The position numbers and the translations under genes are program-made. A DNA stretch of 40,551 bases, taken from NCBI RefSeq assembly GCF_000830505.1, contig NZ_JXOK01000003.1:1-40551 (forward strand), read 5' to 3'. The notes beneath the pieces were generated by a model. It was not told the origin of the DNA. It made no database searches and worked only from the letters and a program-made list of their open reading frames with translations. The stretch is from Vibrio mytili (GTDB taxonomy: Bacteria > Pseudomonadota > Gammaproteobacteria > Enterobacterales > Vibrionaceae). Of this stretch, positions 1 to 9,252 are shown piece after piece; the first letter of the stretch is position 1; every line of letters starts with the position of its first letter.

Positions 1-43
1 GACTGACAATGTTGTAAACACAGCCAAAGAACTTCTGGCATAA
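1..43 (+). CDS. tkt: Transketolase, C-terminal end only (partial)
   Basis: Only the last 13 codons are inside the window; the frame starting at base 2 reads TDNVVNTAKELLA and then TAA at 41-43. This tail resembles the C-terminus of E. coli transketolase (...DNVVAKAKELL). In gammaproteobacteria tkt commonly precedes epd-pgk-fba, which is what follows here. Transketolase moves two-carbon units between sugar phosphates in the non-oxidative pentose phosphate pathway and produces erythrose 4-phosphate, the substrate of the next gene product. The call rests on a short tail plus context, so the paralogue (tktA or tktB) cannot be decided. Confidence 0.8.
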   Translation, partial: TDNVVNTAKELLA

Positions 44-68
44 TTTTTAGCGTGATAAAAACGCAATG

Positions 69-98
69 AAAAAACCGAGCACATGTGCTCGGTTTTTT
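69..98 (+). terminator. Intrinsic terminator after tkt
   Basis: A perfect inverted repeat CCGAGCACA/TGTGCTCGG is flanked by A6 on the left and T6 on the right, so it can work in both directions. It separates tkt from epd, implying that epd has its own promoter in 100-195. Confidence 0.85.
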
Positions 99-195
99 GT
101 GTTTGAAGAGAAGGTAAACGTCACTTACTTAATGCGTTTTCGTTTCTCATCGGGTACTATTTGTGACACGAAATTTCTGCTAGAGCGAAGGATAA

Positions 196-1236
196 ATGCT
201 AAAGGTTGCGATCAATGGATTTGGACGTATAGGTCGTAATGTTCTGCGAGCTGTATATGAGAGCGGGAAGCATCAGCAAATAAAGGTTGTCGCGGTAAAC
301 GAGTTGGCTCAGCCCGAGGCCATGGTCCATTTACTTCAATACGACACCAGTCATGGTCGTTTTGGCAAGAAAGTCACCCATGACCAAGAGCATTTACATA
401 TTCACCATGGCTGCTCAAAGCAGAACTCGGGTGAATATGATTCTATTCGAATTCTTCATCTCGCTGAAATTGAACTACTTCCATGGCGAGATCTTGACGT
501 AGACATTGTATTGGATTGTACCGGCGTCTACGGTTCAAAATCTGACGGGCTTGCTCACATAGCCGCAGGTGCTAAAAAAGTACTATTTTCTCACCCAGCT
601 TCTGCCGATATCGATAACACCATTATCTATGGTGTGAACCACGATACACTCAAAGCTGAACACAAAGTGGTTTCAAATGGTTCTTGTACGACCAACTGCA
701 TTGTTCCTATTATTAAGGTTTTGGATGAAGCTTTCGGGATTGAATCTGGCACGATAACAACCATTCACTCTTCCATGAATGATCAACAAGTCATTGATGC
801 TTACCACAGTGATCTACGGCGAACTCGGGCCGCAAGCCAGTCAATTATTCCAGTTGACACCAAGTTGCATAAAGGAATTGAAAGAATCTTCCCGAAATTT
901 TCCAACAAATTTGAAGCGATTTCTGTCCGAGTACCGACAGTTAACGTGACTGCAATGGATTTAAGCGTCACAATAAGTACAAATGTGAAAGTTAATGACG
1001 TAAATCAAACCATTGTTAAGGCATCTCAGTGTACATTACGTGACATTGTTGACTATACTGAATCGCCACTCGTTTCCATAGACTTCAACCACGATCCTCA
1101 TAGTGCGATTGTTGATGGAACCCAAACCAGAGTGAGTAACGGGCAATTGGTAAAAATGCTTGTTTGGTGTGATAACGAATGGGGCTTTGCTAACCGGATG
1201 CTGGATACCGCATTAGCAATGGACGCTTTTTCATAA
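196..1236 (+). CDS. epd: D-erythrose-4-phosphate dehydrogenase
   Basis: 346 aa, a GAPDH-family enzyme that oxidises erythrose 4-phosphate to 4-phosphoerythronate with NAD, the first step of the DXP-dependent pyridoxal phosphate pathway. The N-terminal Rossmann motif INGFGRIGR is at residues 7-15, the catalytic cysteine lies in SNGSCTTNC (Cys164), and the histidine base is near His191 in TTIHSS. The C-terminal [12 protein letters not shown] is typical of the family. Epd is separated from GapA by context: it lies between tkt and pgk-fbaA as in E. coli, and it diverges from the canonical GAPDH (for instance FSHPAS and NNxLxPIDFNHDP-like segments). The ATG is preceded by GAAGGAT, a good ribosome site. 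Codon use is noticeably less biased than in pgk and fbaA, consistent with lower expression. The 162 nt to pgk show no strong terminator, so read-through is possible. Confidence 0.93.
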   Translation: MLKVAINGFGRIGRNVLRAVYESGKHQQIKVVAVNELAQPEAMVHLLQYDTSHGRFGKKVTHDQEHLHIHHGCSKQNSGEYDSIRILHLAEIELLPWRDLDVDIVLDCTGVYGSKSDGLAHIAAGAKKVLFSHPASADIDNTIIYGVNHDTLKAEHKVVSNGSCTTNCIVPIIKVLDEAFGIESGTITTIHSSMNDQQVIDAYHSDLRRTRAASQSIIPVDTKLHKGIERIFPKFSNKFEAISVRVPTVNVTAMDLSVTISTNVKVNDVNQTIVKASQCTLRDIVDYTESPLVSIDFNHDPHSAIVDGTQTRVSNGQLVKMLVWCDNEWGFANRMLDTALAMDAFS

Positions 1237-1398
1237 GCTTTGCGTCATGATGAAAAAGTGATGGAGAATTTTTATTTTAAGGCTTGAAATAAATCAGATG
1301 TATCTCCATATCAATAACCAGTTTAACGAATTAACAGGCTTGGCAGGGTTGCCGAGTTTTCAAAAACTTTAATTATTAAATATTTGAGAGGACAAATC

Positions 1399-2559
1399 AT
1401 GTCTGTGATCAAGATGACTGACCTGGATCTTGCGGGTAAACGTGTATTCATCCGTGCTGACCTAAACGTGCCAGTTAAAGACGGCAAAGTAACTTCAGAT
1501 GCACGTATCCTTGCATCTCTTCCTACTATCAAGCACTGCCTAGAAGCTGGCGCTAAAGTAATGGTTACTTCTCACCTAGGTCGTCCAACTGAAGGTGAAT
1601 ACGCTGAAGAGTTCTCTCTACAACCTGTTGTTAACTACCTAAACGACGCACTAGATTGCGAAGTTAAGCTAGCAAAAGATTACCTAGACGGCCTTGAGCT
1701 AAATGCTGGTGAGCTTGTTGTTCTTGAAAACGTTCGCTTTAACAAAGGCGAAAAGAAAAACGAAGAAGAGCTATCTAAGAAATACGCAGCACTATGTGAT
1801 GTATTCGTAATGGATGCATTCGGTACTGCTCACCGTGCACAAGCCTCTACTCACGGTGTAGGCATGCACGCGCCTGTTGCGTGTGCTGGTCCTCTACTAG
1901 CAAATGAACTAGAAGCACTAGGTAAAGCAATGGACAAGCCAGCTCGTCCAATGGTTGCTATCGTAGGCGGTTCAAAAGTTTCTACTAAACTGACTGTTCT
2001 TGAATCTCTATCTAAAATCGCTGACCAACTTGTTGTTGGTGGTGGTATCGCCAACACATTCATTGCGGCTGCTGGCCACAACGTTGGTAAATCTCTATAC
2101 GAAGCAGACCTAGTTGACACAGCGAAAAAGCTTATGGACGAGTGTGCAATTCCTGTTGCGACTGACGTTGCATGTGCAAAAGCATTCGACGAGAACGCTG
2201 AAGCTGAAATCAAAGACGTTTCTGAAGTACAAGACGACGACATGATCTTCGACCTTGGTCCAGATTCAACAGCAGCATTGGCTGAAATTCTTAAGAACGC
2301 TAAGACTATCCTATGGAACGGTCCTGTAGGCGTATTCGAATTCAAGAACTTCGAAGCGGGTACTAAAGGAATTTCTGAAGCTATCGCTGCTTCTGAAGGT
2401 TTCTCTGTTGCTGGTGGCGGTGACACGCTAGCTGCTATCGATAAATTCGGCATCAAAGCAGACGTATCTTACATCTCAACTGGTGGCGGTGCTTTCCTTG
2501 AGTTTGTAGAAGGTAAAGTACTTCCAGCTGTAGAAATGCTAGAAGCACGCGCTAAATAA
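1399..2559 (+). CDS. pgk: Phosphoglycerate kinase
   Basis: 386 aa, the usual length for bacterial Pgk. It transfers phosphate between 1,3-bisphosphoglycerate and ADP in the cytoplasm, the first ATP-yielding step of glycolysis. The signature RADLNVPV is at residues 19-26, the substrate-binding SHLGRP follows near residue 60, and the C-terminal nucleotide-binding loop GGGDTLAAI is present. I chose the ATG at 1399 (MSVIKMTDL) rather than an in-frame ATG at 1384, because GAGAGGAC sits just before 1399 and family members begin near MSVIKM. Codon use is extremely biased (CGT, GGT, AAC, CTA/CTT), as in fbaA and eno, showing very high expression. A hairpin follows the stop, so fbaA is not simply co-transcribed. 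Confidence 0.97.
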   Translation: MSVIKMTDLDLAGKRVFIRADLNVPVKDGKVTSDARILASLPTIKHCLEAGAKVMVTSHLGRPTEGEYAEEFSLQPVVNYLNDALDCEVKLAKDYLDGLELNAGELVVLENVRFNKGEKKNEEELSKKYAALCDVFVMDAFGTAHRAQASTHGVGMHAPVACAGPLLANELEALGKAMDKPARPMVAIVGGSKVSTKLTVLESLSKIADQLVVGGGIANTFIAAAGHNVGKSLYEADLVDTAKKLMDECAIPVATDVACAKAFDENAEAEIKDVSEVQDDDMIFDLGPDSTAALAEILKNAKTILWNGPVGVFEFKNFEAGTKGISEAIAASEGFSVAGGGDTLAAIDKFGIKADVSYISTGGGAFLEFVEGKVLPAVEMLEARAK

Positions 2560-2565
2560 TTAATA

Positions 2566-2600
2566 GAAAGCGGGGGAATGATTCACCCGCTTTCTTGTTT
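2566..2600 (+). terminator. Terminator after pgk
   Basis: The inverted repeat GAAAGCGGGGGAAT/ATTCACCCGCTTTC has one mismatch and is followed by TTGTTT. It starts 6 nt after the pgk stop and would reduce read-through into fbaA. Confidence 0.75.
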
Positions 2601-2601
2601 G

Positions 2602-2657
2602 CTGCAACGCATAAGGAACTCTGCTAGAATAGCCTTAGTTGTGAGCAAACGTTTGCA
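2602..2657 (+). promoter_or_regulatory. Probable fbaA promoter with a PurR/LacI-type palindrome
   Basis: An extended -10 element TGCTAGAAT is at 2622-2630, with only a weak -35 (CTGCAA at 2602). About 15 nt further on is the perfect 12-bp palindrome GCAAACGTTTGC (2645-2656), which matches the core of the PurR consensus (CAAACGTTTNC) and the central CG architecture of LacI-family operators. It lies just downstream of the likely transcription start, where a bound repressor would block initiation or early elongation. The promoter is inferred; the palindrome is seen directly; the cognate regulator is unknown. Confidence 0.55.
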
Positions 2658-2713
2658 AGATTTTCAACTTAACAAGTTTTGTTTAAAAACGACAGATAAA
2701 TAGGATTACATCC

Positions 2714-3790
2714 ATGTCTAAGATCTTCGACTTCGTAAAACCAGGTGTTATCTCTGGCGATGACGTTCAGAAAGTATTTGAAGTTGCAAAAGAAAACAAC
2801 TTCGCACTTCCAGCGGTAAACGTTGTAGGTACTGATTCTGTAAACGCAGTACTTGAAGCAGCAGCAAAAGTGAAAGCTCCAGTTGTTGTTCAGTTCTCTA
2901 ACGGCGGTGCTGCTTTCTTCGCTGGTAAAGGCGTTAAACTTGAAGGTCAAGGTCCTCAAATCCTTGGTGCTGTAGCTGGTGCGAAATACGTTCATACTGT
3001 AGCTGAAGCTTACGGTGTGCCAGTAATTCTTCATACTGACCACGCAGCTAAGAAACTTCTACCATGGATTGACGGTCTTCTAGATGCTGGTGAAGCACAC
3101 TTTGCTGAAACTGGTAAGCCTCTATTCTCTTCTCACATGATCGACCTTTCTGAAGAGTCTCTAGAAGAGAACATCGAAATCTGTGCTAAATACCTAGAGC
3201 GTATGGCTAAGATGAACATGACTCTAGAGATCGAACTAGGTTGTACTGGCGGTGAAGAAGATGGCGTTGACAACTCTGATATGGACGCGTCTGAGCTATA
3301 CACTTCTCCAGAAGACGTTGCATACGCTTACGAAAAACTAAGCGCAGTTAGCCCGCGTTTCACTATCGCAGCATCTTTCGGTAACGTACACGGTGTTTAC
3401 AAGCCAGGTAACGTTGTTCTAACTCCAACTATCCTGCGTGACTCTCAAGCGTACGTTTCTGAGAAGTTCGGTCTTCCTGCTAACTCTCTAAACTTCGTAT
3501 TCCACGGTGGTTCAGGTTCTTCTCAAGAAGAAATCCAAGAGTCTATCGGTTACGGTGTTATCAAAATGAACATCGATACTGATACACAGTGGGCAACTTG
3601 GGATGGTATCCGTCAGTACGAAGCGGAAAACCACGATTACCTACAAGGTCAAATCGGTAACCCTACTGGCGAAGATGCACCAAACAAGAAGTACTACGAT
3701 CCACGCGTTTGGCTACGTGCAGGTCAAGCTTCAATGGTTGCTCGTCTAGAGAAAGCATTTGCCGACCTTAACGCTGTTGACGTACTTTAA
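2714..3790 (+). CDS. fbaA: Class II fructose-bisphosphate aldolase
   Basis: 358 aa, zinc-dependent aldolase cleaving fructose 1,6-bisphosphate to dihydroxyacetone phosphate and glyceraldehyde 3-phosphate. The zinc/catalytic segment HTDHAAKK holds His107, Asp109 and His110, matching E. coli D109/H110. Further metal ligands are in NVHGVYKPG (near 226) and VFHGGSGS (near 264). The C-terminal RAGQASMVARLEKAF is typical of class IIa enzymes. The start ATG follows AGGATTACATCC. Codon use is strongly biased, as in pgk. The gene has its own likely promoter and a strong terminator behind it, so it can be transcribed alone. Confidence 0.97.
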   Translation: MSKIFDFVKPGVISGDDVQKVFEVAKENNFALPAVNVVGTDSVNAVLEAAAKVKAPVVVQFSNGGAAFFAGKGVKLEGQGPQILGAVAGAKYVHTVAEAYGVPVILHTDHAAKKLLPWIDGLLDAGEAHFAETGKPLFSSHMIDLSEESLEENIEICAKYLERMAKMNMTLEIELGCTGGEEDGVDNSDMDASELYTSPEDVAYAYEKLSAVSPRFTIAASFGNVHGVYKPGNVVLTPTILRDSQAYVSEKFGLPANSLNFVFHGGSGSSQEEIQESIGYGVIKMNIDTDTQWATWDGIRQYEAENHDYLQGQIGNPTGEDAPNKKYYDPRVWLRAGQASMVARLEKAFADLNAVDVL

Positions 3791-3813
3791 TTCTTAAGAA
3801 TTAACGTTTTTAT

Positions 3814-3843
3814 AAAGCCCGCTCATTGAGCGGGCTTTTTTTT
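3814..3843 (+). terminator. Strong terminator after fbaA
   Basis: The perfect stem AAAGCCCGCTCA/TGAGCGGGCTTT is followed by an uninterrupted T run to 3843. A textbook intrinsic terminator. Confidence 0.93.
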
Positions 3844-4241
3844 GTTCTATTTCTAAGTACTTATTTGCTGTGACTGGTATAAGTGATGTTGCTTTGGTTG
3901 TTAGCAAGTAAATGCACTCATATGAATAAGATTAAAATTTGTGCGTTTGAGATTCTTTTTTAAACGCTTTGTGAGAATGTGAGTAATAGAAGTGGCGAAA
4001 TGTATTGACTTTGCGTAACCTATAACAGTTCGATGTAGGAATTTTCTGATAACACCTTGTTTTGCATGTCTTTGCTCAACTAAGTCTATGCAACAAGTCA
4101 GAGTTGAGATATCGTTCACAAAAATCTGACACAGCTCAGTAGAACAATAGAACGTTGTTATAGATAAGAGTCATTTAAAAAACGGACTCATTCGTTGGCG
4201 GCAATTGGATTGAACTATCTTTATATTTGAGGATAAGAATT
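3844..4241. other. Gene-free stretch between fbaA and mscS
   Basis: About 400 nt, AT-rich, between the fbaA terminator and mscS. The only open frame of note (minus strand, about 72 codons) has no ribosome site and looks like chance. The stretch should hold the mscS promoter; TTGGCG at 4195 and TATCTT at 4216 are weak candidates with a short 15-nt spacer. A small inverted repeat AACAA-N7-TTGTT lies near 4143-4159. I find no convincing RNA gene here. Confidence 0.5.
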
Positions 4242-5108
4242 ATGGCAGGTGAATCGATGGGTATCGATACCACTTTAACTGACGGCTTGAGTAAGGCTGA
4301 GAGCTGGCTTTCAAACAACTCAGACTTACTGGTTCAGTATGGTGTAAACATTATTTCCGCACTGATTATTCTGTTTATCGGTAACATGATCGTAAAAGCA
4401 GTGGCAGGAAGCGTTTCTAAAGTACTTGAAAAGAAAAACATGGATAAGGCGGTCGTGGAGTTCGTTCACGGTCTTGTTCGTTACTTACTATTCGTTATCG
4501 TGTTGATTGCAGCGCTTGGTCGCCTTGGTGTTCAAACTGCATCAGTAGTTGCTGTTATCGGTGCGGCAGGTTTGGCTGTTGGCCTTGCTCTACAAGGTTC
4601 TCTTTCAAACTTTGCAGCTGGTGTGCTGATTGTTGCATTCCGTCCATTTAAATCAGGTGATTACGTAGAGATTGGCGGTGTGGCGGGTAGTGTAGAAGCC
4701 ATCCAAATTTTCCAAACCGTACTAAAAACGCCAGACAACAAAATGGTTGTTGTGCCTAACTCTGGCGTGATTGGTGGTGCAATCACCAACTACTCACGTC
4801 ACGCTACGCGCCGTGTTGATCTCGTGATTGGTGTCTCATACAAGGCTGATCTTAAACTTACCAAAAAAGTGATTCGTGAAACGTTGGAAAAAGATCCGCG
4901 CATCTTGAAAGATCCAGATATAACAATCGGTGTGCTCGCTCTTGCCGATTCTTCAGTGAATTTTGTTGTTCGTCCTTGGGTTAAAACTGCGGACTACTGG
5001 GGTGTGTATTTTGATGCAATGCAAGGCATTAAAGAAGCGCTCGATGAAAACGGTATCGAAATTCCATTCCCGCAAATGGATGTTCATCTGAACAAAGTCG
5101 ATGCTTAA
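4242..5108 (+). CDS. mscS: Small-conductance mechanosensitive channel MscS
   Basis: 288 aa (E. coli MscS is 286), inner-membrane heptameric channel that opens on hypo-osmotic shock. Three transmembrane helices occupy roughly residues 23-50, 63-85 and 90-120. The pore-lining TM3 shows the Gly/Ala-rich pattern VIGAAGLAVGLALQGSLSNF, followed by FRPFKSGDYVEIGGVAG, the start of the cytoplasmic beta domain. The C-terminus ends IPFPQMDVHLNKV, as in E. coli. The ATG at 4242 is chosen over an in-frame TTG at 4227, because GAGGATAAG precedes it at normal spacing. It lies downstream of fbaA and convergent with argO, an order conserved in E. coli. A terminator follows. Confidence 0.95.
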   Translation: MAGESMGIDTTLTDGLSKAESWLSNNSDLLVQYGVNIISALIILFIGNMIVKAVAGSVSKVLEKKNMDKAVVEFVHGLVRYLLFVIVLIAALGRLGVQTASVVAVIGAAGLAVGLALQGSLSNFAAGVLIVAFRPFKSGDYVEIGGVAGSVEAIQIFQTVLKTPDNKMVVVPNSGVIGGAITNYSRHATRRVDLVIGVSYKADLKLTKKVIRETLEKDPRILKDPDITIGVLALADSSVNFVVRPWVKTADYWGVYFDAMQGIKEALDENGIEIPFPQMDVHLNKVDA

Positions 5109-5130
5109 TTTACGGCATTGAGTGTTTAGA

Positions 5131-5158
5131 AAGCGAGGCGTTAAGCCTCGCTTTTTTA
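5131..5158 (+). terminator. Terminator after mscS
   Basis: The stem AAGCGAGGC/GCCTCGCTT, with loop GTTAA, is followed by T5. It lies between the convergent mscS and argO genes. The T-rich side favours the plus strand. Confidence 0.88.
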
Positions 5159-5196
5159 TATCTCGTAAGGGAATTATTGCAAAGTTGTTCTGATGA

Positions 5197-5826
5197 TTAC
5201 CAATACTTCTCAATCAACTCGTTAGCCAAGACGCATGCTATGGTGAACATCATCAAGGCTACTGCAACGTCGATACCTTTTTTTACTTTTGGCTTCGACA
5301 ACGTAGGGCCGAGTTTAGCCGCACCGAGAGACAGTGCGTAAAACCAGACAAATGAGGCCATGATGGTGCCGATAGCAAACGCAAAGCGGTCACTACCTTC
5401 AAACTGTCCTCCAATCGAGCCGAGAATAACCACGGTATCTAAATAAAGGTGTGGGTTAAGTACTGTCACTGCGAGCGCACCTAAAATCACCGTGCGTCGT
5501 CCACGAGCGGTCACTTCATGTGTCGACTCAGACTGTTTAGTGGGCTTTAGTGCACTTCTAAGTGAGAGGTAGCCATAAACACTTAAAAAGGAGATGCCTC
5601 CTACTGTTACTAAAGTAAGTAAGAGTTCATTTTGGGATAGTAGCGCACCACCTCCAAAAATACCCAACGAAATAAATAACATATCCAATATGCTACAAAT
5701 GGTCGCTGTCGTTAAATGGTGATTACGTTTTATTCCTTGATTCAAGACATAAGCATTTTGTGCTCCGATCGGAATTATCATTGATGCACCTAGACCAAAC
5801 CCTTGTAATAACACCCAAAAACTCAC
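5197..5826 (-). CDS. argO: Arginine exporter ArgO (LysE family)
   Basis: 209 aa, about six hydrophobic segments, inner-membrane exporter of arginine (and canavanine in E. coli). Family marks: GASMIIPIGAQNAYVLNQG at about 13-31, the repeated IFGGGALL, and NPHLYLDTVVILGS in the middle. Length and sequence match E. coli ArgO (211 aa) more closely than other LysE proteins. It is divergent from argP, whose product activates argO in E. coli in response to arginine, so the pairing supports the assignment. The upstream sequence is on the complement of 5827-5958. GAGGTGAG-like sequence lies just before the ATG. Confidence 0.93.
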   Translation of the reverse strand: MSFWVLLQGFGLGASMIIPIGAQNAYVLNQGIKRNHHLTTATICSILDMLFISLGIFGGGALLSQNELLLTLVTVGGISFLSVYGYLSLRSALKPTKQSESTHEVTARGRRTVILGALAVTVLNPHLYLDTVVILGSIGGQFEGSDRFAFAIGTIMASFVWFYALSLGAAKLGPTLSKPKVKKGIDVAVALMMFTIACVLANELIEKYW

Positions 5827-5958
5827 AACTCACCTCAAAAAAATAATAATGTAACGAACGAGGTTTGGAAGATAAATCTTTTGCTTAAATAAGTATAATT
5901 AATGATTTTAATATATTATTAGCAACCCTTATTTCGGTTTGAGTTTGGAGTCGTGCTG
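5827..5958. promoter_or_regulatory. Divergent argO/argP control region
   Basis: 132 nt, very AT-rich, between the two start codons. On the plus strand, TATAAT occurs in AAGTATAATTAATG near 5893-5898. On the minus strand, TATACT in the same spot could serve as the argO -10. In E. coli ArgP binds upstream of argO; a LysR-type site (T-N11-A) is expected here, but I cannot single one out. Confidence 0.5.
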
Positions 5959-6855
5959 ATGCGTGGATTGGATTATAAATGGATAGAAGCGCTTGATGCG
6001 GTGGTTCATCAAGGCAGTTTTGAGCGCGCAGCTGATAACCTGTATGTGTCTCAATCTGCGGTTTCTCAACGGATTAAACAGTTAGAAAAGTTTTTAGCAC
6101 AACCGGTGTTGATTCGTGAACAACCTCCAAAGCCAACACCAATCGGCAAGAAGTTGTTGGGATTGTACCGTCGAGTTCGTTTGTTAGAACATGAGATTCT
6201 TCCTGAACTCACCAATGACACGAGTGCTCGTCCTGTACAGCTATCCTTAGCGACGAATGCGGATAGTTTGTCAACCTGGTTATTGCCCGCTTTACAAGGT
6301 GTCATGAAAACACGTCAAGTTGAGTTAAAGCTGACCATTTATGGAGAGTCGCGATCAATTGAGAAGTTAAAAAGTGGCGAGGTAGCAGGGGCAATCAGTT
6401 TAGAGTCACAAGCGATTCCGGGGTGCAGGGCGGATTACTTAGGCCGTGTTGATTATGTGTGTGTAGCAAGCCCTGAGTTTTATCAGCGTTATTTTTCCGC
6501 TGGCGTAAATAACATCACATTAGCCCAAGCGCCGGCAGTGTCTTACGACCAGTATGACGAGTTACACAAAAAGTTTCTTACGGAACATTTCAACCTGCGC
6601 CCCGATAGTGTTATTCACCACAATATCAGCAGCTCTGAAGCGTTTCTAAAAGTGGCGCTAGCGGGAGTCGCGTACTGCTTGATCCCAAGTCTGCAGATTA
6701 CCGATGAGCTAGAACAAGGTTTGTTGGTTGATATCACTCCGGGTTTTTTGATGACCAATCGTATTTATTGGCATCACTGGCAATTGGAAACGGGCGTTTT
6801 ACAAGAAATATCTGAATCAATTGTCAACTATGCTCAGCGACATTTACCACAGTGA
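5959..6855 (+). CDS. argP: LysR-type regulator ArgP (IciA)
   Basis: 298 aa, transcription regulator that senses arginine/lysine and controls argO. The N-terminal winged helix-turn-helix spans about residues 1-60, with the recognition segment [16 protein letters not shown]. The substrate-binding domain contains [18 protein letters not shown], the ArgP-specific NADSLxTWLLPAL signature. E. coli ArgP aligns from its first residues (DYxxxxALDAV). I chose the ATG at 5959 because GGAG lies 8 nt upstream; the in-frame GTG at 5953 would leave only 2 nt. Divergent from argO, as in E. coli. Confidence 0.93.
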   Translation: MRGLDYKWIEALDAVVHQGSFERAADNLYVSQSAVSQRIKQLEKFLAQPVLIREQPPKPTPIGKKLLGLYRRVRLLEHEILPELTNDTSARPVQLSLATNADSLSTWLLPALQGVMKTRQVELKLTIYGESRSIEKLKSGEVAGAISLESQAIPGCRADYLGRVDYVCVASPEFYQRYFSAGVNNITLAQAPAVSYDQYDELHKKFLTEHFNLRPDSVIHHNISSSEAFLKVALAGVAYCLIPSLQITDELEQGLLVDITPGFLMTNRIYWHHWQLETGVLQEISESIVNYAQRHLPQ

Positions 6856-7038
6856 AGTTAATGTTTTTGAAGATGTTTTGCCTTGTTTCAGCCTGTCTTG
6901 ATTAAAATTACAGCAAAGTTACACAGTTAAAGTTATGTTAGGAGTGAATAGCGGCGCTTGGATAATTATCTTAAGGTCTTATTATTAACAATAAACCAAT
7001 AGATTAGGTTCAGTGTGATTAATGGATGGATTTGTGTA

Positions 7039-7749
7039 ATGAAACGGTATTTGTGTTTACTGACTGCGGCATTTAGTTTATCTAGCATACCACCAGTAGC
7101 GGGGGCGGCAGTATCAGAGCAAAGCCCTGGGTTCGCTCACGTTACAACAACAGGGTTTGGCGAGGTAGTCGCTACACCTGATATGGCGACATTCTCCGTG
7201 ACAGTGGTGGATACAACGATGACAGCAGAGCAAGCAAAACAATCTGTTGATGATTCTGTTGATGAGTTTTTGAAAACTTTATCCGAATCTGGGTTATCGA
7301 AAGATCAAGTGACTAGCACGAATTTGTATCTAGCGCCTCAGTATCATTACCCGAAATCGGGTAAGGCTGAACTAGTGGGATACCGGGCTTCTCGCAAAGT
7401 TAGTGTTACCGTAACGGAATTAAGCCAGTTGAATCACTATTTGGACCTGGCTCTTCAAGCTGGTATTAATCAAGTAGATAATATTCAGCTTAAAGTCCGC
7501 AATCCTGCAGAGTATAAAGAGAAAGCGCGTGTCGCTGCAATCAAAGATGCGCGAGAAAAGGCACGGTCGCTCGCGACTGGATTTGATAAAAAGCTAGGCG
7601 ATATCTGGCAAATTCATTACAACCAAGTTAATGATCAGCCTGTGCTTATGCGAACTATGGCGATGGATAGTAAGCGTAACGCTGATAGCTATCAGGATTC
7701 AACGATGGTGATTCGTGACCAAGTTGATGTGGTTTATCGCCTCAAATAA
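7039..7749 (+). CDS. yggE: Periplasmic SIMPL-domain (DUF541) protein, YggE-like
   Basis: 236 aa from the ATG at 7039. MKRYLCLLTAAFSLSSI with following PPVAGAA is a clear Sec signal peptide, probably cleaved near residue 20-24. The mature part is one SIMPL domain: VTTTGFGEVVATPDMATFSV near the start, GYRASRKVSVTV in the middle, KEKARVAAIKDAREKA, and a closing DQVDVVYRL, all as in E. coli YggE. YggE over-expression is linked to reduced oxidative damage in E. coli, but its biochemical role is unknown. A GTG at 7015 would add eight residues ahead of the signal peptide and is less likely. In E. coli yggE also lies beside argP/argO. Confidence 0.9.
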   Translation: MKRYLCLLTAAFSLSSIPPVAGAAVSEQSPGFAHVTTTGFGEVVATPDMATFSVTVVDTTMTAEQAKQSVDDSVDEFLKTLSESGLSKDQVTSTNLYLAPQYHYPKSGKAELVGYRASRKVSVTVTELSQLNHYLDLALQAGINQVDNIQLKVRNPAEYKEKARVAAIKDAREKARSLATGFDKKLGDIWQIHYNQVNDQPVLMRTMAMDSKRNADSYQDSTMVIRDQVDVVYRLK

Positions 7750-7783
7750 CATCGCGTTCTCTGGTTGTGAGAGAACAAAAAGA

Positions 7784-7807
7784 AAAGGCAGGGAAATCCC
7801 TGCCTTT
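7784..7807. terminator. Bidirectional terminator between yggE and serA
   Basis: The perfect stem AAAGGCAGGG/CCCTGCCTTT with a 4-nt loop. A-rich sequence lies to its left, which gives a U tract for the convergent serA transcript; the right side gives TTTATC for yggE. Confidence 0.85.
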
Positions 7808-7827
7808 ATCATTTGTATCACGCGGAC

Positions 7828-9060
7828 TTAGTGCAGAATACGAGCACGGATAGTACCTTCGATTCCTTTAAGCTTAGTGAGTGCTTCTTCAGAGCGTTCT
7901 GTCTCAACATCGATGACTACATAGCCAATTTCTGCCGCTGTTTGTAGGTACTGCGCCGCGATGTTGATGCCTTCTTCTGCGAAGATGGTGTTAATCTGCG
8001 TAAGAATACCTGGACGGTTTTTGTGTATATGTAATAAACGAGAGCATTCACCACCATGTTCAGGCAATGATACTTCAGGGAAATTCACGCTTGAAAGTGT
8101 TGAGCCGTTATCTGAGTACTTAGCCAGCTTACCTGCAACTTCAACGCCGATATTTTCTTGCGCTTCTTGAGTTGAGCCGCCTACGTGTGGAGTAAGAATC
8201 ACGTTATCGAATTTTTGTAATGGCGTTTCAAATGGATCTGCGTTGGTTTTCGGTTCAGTTGGGAAAACATCCACAGCGGCACCTGAAAGGTGACCATTTT
8301 CTAGGCTTTGGCATAATGCTGGGATATCTACAACGGTCCCACGCGCAGCATTGATGAAAATGGCTCCTGGCTTCATTAGGGCAAACTCAGCTTCGCCCAT
8401 CATATTTTTGGTTTCAGGCGTTTCTGGTACATGCAGTGAGATGACGTCACATTTATTTAAAAGCTCTGTCATGGTGTGCACTTGTGTTGCGTTACCGAGA
8501 GACAGTTTATTCTCGATATCATAGTAGTACACTCGCATACCTAAGTTTTCGGCCACGATACCTAGCTGGGTGCCAATGTGACCATAGCCAATGATACCAA
8601 GACGCTTTCCGCGTGCTTCGTAAGAGTTGTCGGCACTCTTTTTCCAGATACCGCGATGTGCTAGTGCGTTCTTCTCTGGAATACCACGAAGTAGTAATAG
8701 AATTTGACCTAGAACCAGTTCAGCAACACTTCGTGTGTTTGAGAAAGGTGCGTTAAATACTGGCACACCACGCTTGGCGGCCGCATTTAGATCAACTTGG
8801 TTAGTGCCAATACAAAAACAGCCAATAGCCACCAGCTTGTTCGCCGCATTGATCACGTTCTCAGTTAGGTTCGAGCGGGAACGAATACCGATGAAGTGCA
8901 CATCTTTGACAGCTTCGATCAATTCTTCCTCAGGAAGTGAGCCTTTGTGATATTCAATATTGGTATAACCAGCTGCTTGCAGTACTTCAACAGAAGAAGG
9001 GTGCAGTCCCTCAAGTAAGAGGATCTTAATCTTGTCTTTTTCCAGTGAAACTTTGGCCAT
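7828..9060 (-). CDS. serA: D-3-phosphoglycerate dehydrogenase
   Basis: 410 aa, exactly the E. coli length. It catalyses NAD-dependent oxidation of 3-phosphoglycerate, the first step of serine synthesis, and a homologous reaction (Epd/PdxB branch) feeds vitamin B6. The NAD-binding motif GIIGYGHIGTQLG is near residues 155-167. The active-site elements are INAARGTVVD (Arg), the Glu in FPTEPKTN, and LTPHVGGST (His). The C-terminal ACT domain (about 338-410; HIHKNRPGILTQIN, NIAAQYLQT) is the serine-feedback site in E. coli. AAAGGACG precedes the ATG. rpiA lies 271 nt upstream on the same strand, with a terminator between. Confidence 0.97.
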   Translation of the reverse strand: MAKVSLEKDKIKILLLEGLHPSSVEVLQAAGYTNIEYHKGSLPEEELIEAVKDVHFIGIRSRSNLTENVINAANKLVAIGCFCIGTNQVDLNAAAKRGVPVFNAPFSNTRSVAELVLGQILLLLRGIPEKNALAHRGIWKKSADNSYEARGKRLGIIGYGHIGTQLGIVAENLGMRVYYYDIENKLSLGNATQVHTMTELLNKCDVISLHVPETPETKNMMGEAEFALMKPGAIFINAARGTVVDIPALCQSLENGHLSGAAVDVFPTEPKTNADPFETPLQKFDNVILTPHVGGSTQEAQENIGVEVAGKLAKYSDNGSTLSSVNFPEVSLPEHGGECSRLLHIHKNRPGILTQINTIFAEEGINIAAQYLQTAAEIGYVVIDVETERSEEALTKLKGIEGTIRARILH

Positions 9061-9152
9061 TTTTCTCGTCCTTTAAATGGAAAGGTGGGCTAATGTGGCG
9101 CACATTGGGCAAAACCATTAAAAAGGGGATAATTAATAGTTTTATTGGGAGA

Positions 9153-9163
9153 CAAACGTTTCC
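9153..9163. promoter_or_regulatory. PurR-like half-conserved operator upstream of serA
   Basis: CAAACGTTTCC matches the PurR core pattern CAAACGTTTNC, about 95 nt upstream of the serA start. It is not a full palindrome outside AAACGTTT. It is noted because a better match lies upstream of fbaA in the same window; function is unproven. Confidence 0.3.
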
Positions 9164-9252
9164 TTGTGCGTCTTCTGTTCAATAAAGTAACAAAAAAAAA
9201 AACGCTTTGGGTAAGAAAATTACGGAATAAGGAATAATTTTCTGCGGAAAAA

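Noticed and set aside
1851..2456. 201-codon open frame on the minus strand inside pgk
   Set aside because: Opposite-strand shadow created by the extreme codon bias of pgk; low-complexity Ser/Ala-rich product, no ribosome site, no family resemblance.
3901..4119. 72-codon minus-strand frame between fbaA and mscS
   Set aside because: No ribosome site, no recognisable domain, and AT-rich chance composition.
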